Shown in pieces: positions 60,317 to 64,000 of a DNA stretch of 64,000 nucleotides. The DNA is from Cupriavidus pauculus. GTDB lineage: Bacteria > Pseudomonadota > Gammaproteobacteria > Burkholderiales > Burkholderiaceae. The stretch lies in assembly GCF_008801835.1 (NCBI RefSeq), contig NZ_VZOW01000016.1, positions 1 to 64,000 of the forward strand, written 5' to 3'. The notes beneath the pieces were generated by a model, which worked only from the letters and a program-made list of their open reading frames with translations, searched no databases and was not told the origin of the DNA. The position numbers and the translations under genes were made by a program. Numbering within the stretch: the stretch's first letter is position 1; each line of letters begins with the position of its first letter.

Positions 60317-61400
60317 GATGCGTCTCCGGTGCGCCGGCCGCATAGCGCTGCGCGGTGTCGAGCTGATCCGCCATGGCGGCGGGCAGCGTTTCATACAGGC
60401 AATCGAACATCGCCGACACGTTGGGCAGCGGCGTCTTGAGGTAAGCGTCCACCGCGGCGCCGACGGCCTGCTGGCATTCGCGCACCAGCGCTTCCTCGCG
60501 CGCGGCGTCCCACGCATCGAGGCTTGCCAGATAGCTGCGCAGCCGTGTGATCGGCTCGTGCCGCCAGGCTTCCTTCACGGCCGCTTCGTCGCGGTAGCGC
60601 GATGCATCGTCGGCCGTGGTGTGGTCGCTCAGCCGGTACGTGACCGCTTCGATCAGCGTGGGGCCTGAGCCGCTGCGCGCGCGCTCGATCGCCTCGCCCA
60701 CGCGATGCCGCACCGCGACGATATCGTTGCCATCGACCTGTTCGCCCGGAATGCCTGCGGCGATGGCCTTCTGCGCGAGCGTGGGCGCGGCGGTCTGCCG
60801 CGCGCGCGGCATCGAGATCGCCCACTGGTTGTTGTTGACGACGATGACCAGCGGCACCTGCCACGCACCGGCCATGTTCATGCCTTCGTAGAAATCGCCG
60901 GTCGACGTGCCGCCATCGCCGAGGATGCACACGGCCACGCGCGCCTCGCCGCGCAGCTTGCAGGCATAGGCCACGCCCGCGGCGTGTCCTACCTGCGTGC
61001 CAATCGGCACGCAGTTGCCGAAGTCGTGCGGCGCTGCGGAAAAAGCGCTGCCGCGTTCGTCGCCGCCCCAGTACAGCAGGCTTTCGGTCATCGTGACGCC
61101 CCGCACAAATTGCGCGGCGTGGTCGCGGTACGACGGCACCAGCACATCTTCCGCGCGCATCGCGCTGGCCACGCCAACGCCGATCGCTTCTTGTCCCAAT
61201 GCCGATGCGAACGTGCCGATCTGCCCGGTGCGCTGCATCGCAATTGCCTTGAGGTCGAATTGCCGCGTCAATACCATGGCGCGGTACAGCGGCAGCAGTG
61301 CGGCCGGATCGCGGGCAAATTCGGGGAGATCGGGCGCGGCGGCGCCCTCGGCGGACAGATAGCGGGTAAAGCCGATTTCAAAGCGCGCAACAGTGCCCAT
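60309..61400 (-). CDS. 2-oxoacid dehydrogenase E1 alpha subunit
   Basis: The 363-aa thiamin diphosphate-binding subunit has the motif GDGGTSTGDFYEGMNMAGAW continuing to VNNNQWAISMPR (the GDG...NN cofactor motif). The phosphorylation-loop-like region YRLSDHTTADDASRYR and the entry motif QEAIGVGVASAMRAEDVLVP are also present. The N-terminal extension before LYRAMVLTRQFD is like branched-chain 2-oxoacid and PdhA-type E1alpha proteins. ATG 61400 follows AAGGGGA. The very long open frame upstream is the antisense shadow of other genes. It starts the E1alpha-E1beta-E2 operon, divergent from the dioxygenase gene. Confidence 0.93.
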   Translation of the reverse strand: MGTVARFEIGFTRYLSAEGAAAPDLPEFARDPAALLPLYRAMVLTRQFDLKAIAMQRTGQIGTFASALGQEAIGVGVASAMRAEDVLVPSYRDHAAQFVRGVTMTESLLYWGGDERGSAFSAAPHDFGNCVPIGTQVGHAAGVAYACKLRGEARVAVCILGDGGTSTGDFYEGMNMAGAWQVPLVIVVNNNQWAISMPRARQTAAPTLAQKAIAAGIPGEQVDGNDIVAVRHRVGEAIERARSGSGPTLIEAVTYRLSDHTTADDASRYRDEAAVKEAWRHEPITRLRSYLASLDAWDAAREEALVRECQQAVGAAVDAYLKTPLPNVSAMFDCLYETLPAAMADQLDTAQRYAAGAPETHHG

Positions 61401-61640
61401 GTGGAAGTCCCCTTGTGGTTCGCTGTGTCCTGTGCGGCGCAGCATCTTGTGGACGCTGCTGCATGCAATATAGGGCACGCCAACGCGGAACGGGCGTGCG
61501 GTGCCGCACGCCGACGCGGGGCGCGGTGCACGCAGCCATATACGCACAGCGCATAACGGCGCGCGATTTGATTCGTTGCACGAGCGATGCGGCGTCCATA
61601 CAGTGCAAGGCTTGTGCTTCCCCCAGAGCCTGTGACTGTC

Positions 61641-62519
61641 ATGACTTTTGCCGCTGCAGATACCGTTCAGGATTTCGAGATCCGTCCATTCGACGCCGCG
61701 CTTGGCGCGGAAGTGGTCGGCCTCGATCTGAATCAGCCCCTTTCCTCCGCAGATTTCCAGCGCATTCATCGCGCGCATCTGGATCACCATGTGGTCGTGT
61801 TCCGCGACCAGCGCATCACGCCCGCGCAGCAGGTGGCGTTCAGCCGGCGCTTCGGGCCATTGCAGATTCACGTGCTGCACCAGTTCCAGCTGGCCAACCA
61901 TCCGGAGATCCTGATCGTCTCCAACGTGGTCGAGAACGGCAAACCAATCGGGCTCGGCGATGCCGGACATTTCTGGCACTCGGATCTTTCGTACAAGGAA
62001 AAGCCGAGCCTGGGGTCGCTGCTGCACGCGATCGAACTGCCGGTGCAGGGCGGCGACACGTTGTTTGCCAACATGCACACCGCATGGGACACGCTGCCGC
62101 CGGCGCTGCAACGCAAGGTGGAAGGCTTGCGCGCCGAGCATACCTATCTGGCGCGCTACGCGGAGCTGCAAAAGCGCAGTCCGTGGCGTCCGAACCTGAC
62201 GCCGGAGCAGATTGCGCAGGTCAAGCCAGTGGTGCATCCCGTGGTGCACACCCATCCGGAAACGGGCCGCAAGGCGCTGTTTGTCAGCGAGCATTTCACC
62301 ACCCGCATCCTCGGCCTGCCCGACGATGAAAGCCGCGCGCTGCTGGACGAACTGTTTGCGCACAGCGTGAAGCCCGCGCACGTCTACCGGCATCAATGGC
62401 GCGAACACGATCTGGTGTTCTGGGACAACCGCTCGCTGCTGCATCTTGCCGGCGGCACACCCGATGATCTGCGCCGCGTGATGTACCGCACGACGATCGA
62501 GGGCGATACGCCGTTCTAA
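61641..62519 (+). CDS. TauD/TfdA family 2-oxoglutarate dioxygenase
   Basis: The 292-aa Fe(II)/2-oxoglutarate dioxygenase has metal ligands His113 and Asp115 in FWHSDLSYKE and His268 in RSLLHLAGG, and the 2-oxoglutarate Arg near 279-283 in RRVMYRT. The N-terminus FEIRPFDAALGAEVVGLDL is typical of TauD. Family members cleave taurine, alkylsulfates, phenoxyacetates or similar. An ABC binding protein and ATPase follow at 66 bp and 1 bp spacing, which suggests uptake and cleavage of an organosulfur or related compound. The substrate is not determinable from sequence. ATG 61641 is chosen by family length. Confidence 0.92.
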   Translation: MTFAAADTVQDFEIRPFDAALGAEVVGLDLNQPLSSADFQRIHRAHLDHHVVVFRDQRITPAQQVAFSRRFGPLQIHVLHQFQLANHPEILIVSNVVENGKPIGLGDAGHFWHSDLSYKEKPSLGSLLHAIELPVQGGDTLFANMHTAWDTLPPALQRKVEGLRAEHTYLARYAELQKRSPWRPNLTPEQIAQVKPVVHPVVHTHPETGRKALFVSEHFTTRILGLPDDESRALLDELFAHSVKPAHVYRHQWREHDLVFWDNRSLLHLAGGTPDDLRRVMYRTTIEGDTPF

Positions 62520-62585
62520 GGCCCGCCCTCGGCGGCCACGCCCGCAATTTTCTGCATACCGACTGATTCGCACCGGAGCTACTGC

Positions 62586-63620
62586 ATGCCCCTGTTTTCG
62601 TTCGCCAACACGGCCAACACCTTTGCCCGCCGCGCCACGCTGGCAGTTCTGACCGCTGGCCTCGCGCTGAGCGGCGCCGCCCATGCCGAAGGCAGGCTGC
62701 GCATTGCCGAGCAGTTCGGCGTGGTCTATCTGCTGCTCAACGTGGCGCGCGACCAGCAACTGATCGAAAAGCACGGCAAGCAGCAGGGCGTCGATATTAA
62801 GGTGGAGTGGACGCAGCTGTCGGGCGGCGCGGCGGTCAACGATGCACTGCTGTCGGGCTCGATCGATATCGCCGGCGCCGGCGTCGGCCCGTTGCTCACG
62901 CTGTGGGACCGCACGCGCGGGCGTCAGAACGTCAAGGGCGTGGCGTCGCTTGGCAACTATCCGTACTACCTCGTCAGCAATAATCTCAAGGTGAAATCGA
63001 TTGCCGATTTCACCGAGAAGGACCGCATCGCATTGCCGGCGGTCGGCGTGTCGGTGCAATCGCGCGTGCTCCAGCTGGCCGCCGCCAAGCAGTGGGGCGA
63101 CAAGGAGTTCAATCGTCTCGACAAATGGACCGTGGCGGTGCCGCATCCCGACGCGGCGGCGGCAGTGATCGCGGGGGGCACGGAAATCACCGCGCATTTC
63201 GGTAATCCGCCGTTCCAGGAACAGGAGCTTGCGGGAAATCCGAACGCGCATATCGTGCTCAATTCTTACGATGTGCTTGGCGGTCCCAGCTCGGCAACGG
63301 TGCTCTACGCCACCGAGAAATTCCGCAATGACAATCCGAAGACGTACCGCGCATTCGTCGATGCGCTGGCCGAGGCCGCGCAATTTGCGAGCAAGAATCC
63401 CGAAGCGGCGGCCGATCTCTATATCCGCGTCAACCAGGCAAAAATCGATCGCACGTTGCTGGTGAAAGTGCTGAAGAATCCGCAGGTCCAGTTCAAGGTG
63501 GCGCCGCAGAACACCTATCCGCTCGCGGAATTCATGCATCGCGTCGGCGCGATCAAGAACCAGCCGAAATCCTGGCAGGACTATTTCTTCCAGGATCCCG
63601 TCACCGCGCAGGGGAGTTGA
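62586..63620 (+). CDS. ABC transporter substrate-binding protein (SsuA/NMT1 type)
   Basis: The 344-aa periplasmic protein has a Sec signal (about 1-34, ending GAAHA). The mature part is of the NMT1/SsuA fold, with FGVVYLLLNVARDQQLIEKH, the QLSGGAAVNDALLSGSIDIA motif, and a Gly-rich hinge AGGTEITAHFGNPPFQEQEL. Such proteins bind sulfonates, nitrate, taurine or thiamin precursors. With the TauD-like gene upstream and ABC ATPase downstream it forms an import module. The permease is expected beyond the window edge. Confidence 0.92.
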   Translation: MPLFSFANTANTFARRATLAVLTAGLALSGAAHAEGRLRIAEQFGVVYLLLNVARDQQLIEKHGKQQGVDIKVEWTQLSGGAAVNDALLSGSIDIAGAGVGPLLTLWDRTRGRQNVKGVASLGNYPYYLVSNNLKVKSIADFTEKDRIALPAVGVSVQSRVLQLAAAKQWGDKEFNRLDKWTVAVPHPDAAAAVIAGGTEITAHFGNPPFQEQELAGNPNAHIVLNSYDVLGGPSSATVLYATEKFRNDNPKTYRAFVDALAEAAQFASKNPEAAADLYIRVNQAKIDRTLLVKVLKNPQVQFKVAPQNTYPLAEFMHRVGAIKNQPKSWQDYFFQDPVTAQGS

Positions 63621-63621
63621 G

Positions 63622-64000
63622 ATGGCCGACGGCAATCACGGCGGCGCGCATCTGCGTGTCGTGTCGCATCCGCAGCCGCTGCTGCAGGTTGACGAGGTGT
63701 CGCTGGAATATCGCACGCCGCAGCGCGTGGTGCGCGCCACGCATCGCGTCAGTTTCGATGTGCATGCGGCCGATCGCTTTGTGCTGCTGGGCCCGTCGGG
63801 CTGCGGCAAATCCACGCTGCTCAAGGCGGTGGCAGGATTTGTGACGCCGGCCGAAGGGCAGATTCGTCTCGAAGGGCAGCGTGTCGATGCGCCCGGTCCG
63901 GATCGCATCGTGGTGTTCCAGGAATTCGATCAACTGCCGCCGTGGAAAACCGTCAAGCAGAACGTCATGTTCCCGCTGCGACACGCGCGCGGATTGTCGA
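63622..64000 (+). CDS. ABC transporter ATP-binding protein, 3'-truncated
   Basis: The gene starts with ATG at 63622, directly after the binding-protein stop, with GGGGAG upstream, and runs off the window. About 126 residues are visible. They include Walker A GPSGCGKST (about 55-63) and a Q-loop region VVFQEFDQLPPWKTVKQNV, typical of nitrate/sulfonate/taurine importers (SsuB, TauB). The signature motif and Walker B lie outside. It should power uptake for the binding protein just upstream. Confidence 0.92.
   Translation, partial: MADGNHGGAHLRVVSHPQPLLQVDEVSLEYRTPQRVVRATHRVSFDVHAADRFVLLGPSGCGKSTLLKAVAGFVTPAEGQIRLEGQRVDAPGPDRIVVFQEFDQLPPWKTVKQNVMFPLRHARGLS

Noticed and set aside
60309..63635. 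A 1108-codon open frame on the minus strand
   Set aside because: Only the first 363 codons' worth (60309-61400) is the E1alpha gene. The rest lies antisense to the dioxygenase and ABC binding protein and has no family features; high GC keeps the frame open.

Overview
The window is GC-rich, densely packed bacterial DNA with mostly short gaps. The protein families suggest a beta-proteobacterium of the Burkholderiaceae, probably Cupriavidus or a close relative. They include H-NS-family proteins of about 105 aa, UbiT/U/V anaerobic ubiquinone genes, an AzgA-type purine permease and several small DUF stress proteins. No rRNA, tRNA, CRISPR array, transposase or phage gene was seen. The assignment to genus is inference.

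Region 1 (1-1480) holds the 3' end of a DUF1120 fimbrial-type gene with a strong terminator, followed by surE. Region 2 (1657-31155) is the main block: an alpha-glucan and trehalose island on the minus strand. One unit is glgA-treZ-treY, a second is glgP, and a third is glgE-treS/maltokinase-glgB-glgX-malQ. Together they form the GlgE route (trehalose to maltose to maltose-1-phosphate to branched alpha-1,4-glucan), the TreY/TreZ route (glucan to trehalose) and the classical debranching and phosphorolysis enzymes. No glgC lies in the window. A hybrid histidine kinase sits between glgP and malQ. Upstream of glgE lie two divergent sigma-54 activators with near-identical DNA-recognition helices and a degenerate histidine kinase. 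I find near-consensus sigma-54 -24/-12 elements upstream of both glgE and glgA, which ties the activators to the glucan operons.

Region 3 (31473-41935) is a stress-type island of mostly small genes: glycine-zipper, PRC-barrel, BON, low-affinity iron permease, DUF3182 plus alpha/beta hydrolase, topoisomerase IB, two ParB-like nuclease paralogues, a long-chain-type SDR, DUF3008 and DUF3309. Two families occur twice in it. Region 4 (42179-45874) is an alcohol/aldehyde dehydrogenase pair with a divergent IclR regulator and a clear palindromic operator candidate.

Region 5 (46052-49795) is ubiU-ubiV-ubiT for oxygen-independent ubiquinone synthesis, facing a NirDL-like siroheme decarboxylase whose stop codon lies in an eightfold 13-bp tandem repeat. 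Region 6 (49929-57994) holds an MFS exporter with a divergent LysR, a lipoprotein, an H-NS-like protein with an AT-richer upstream region, a purine permease, CheV and a 1-Cys peroxiredoxin. Region 7 (58139-64000) is a 2-oxoacid dehydrogenase E1alpha-E1beta-E2 operon, then a TauD-type dioxygenase with an SsuA/NMT1-type ABC binding protein and a truncated ABC ATPase at the window edge.
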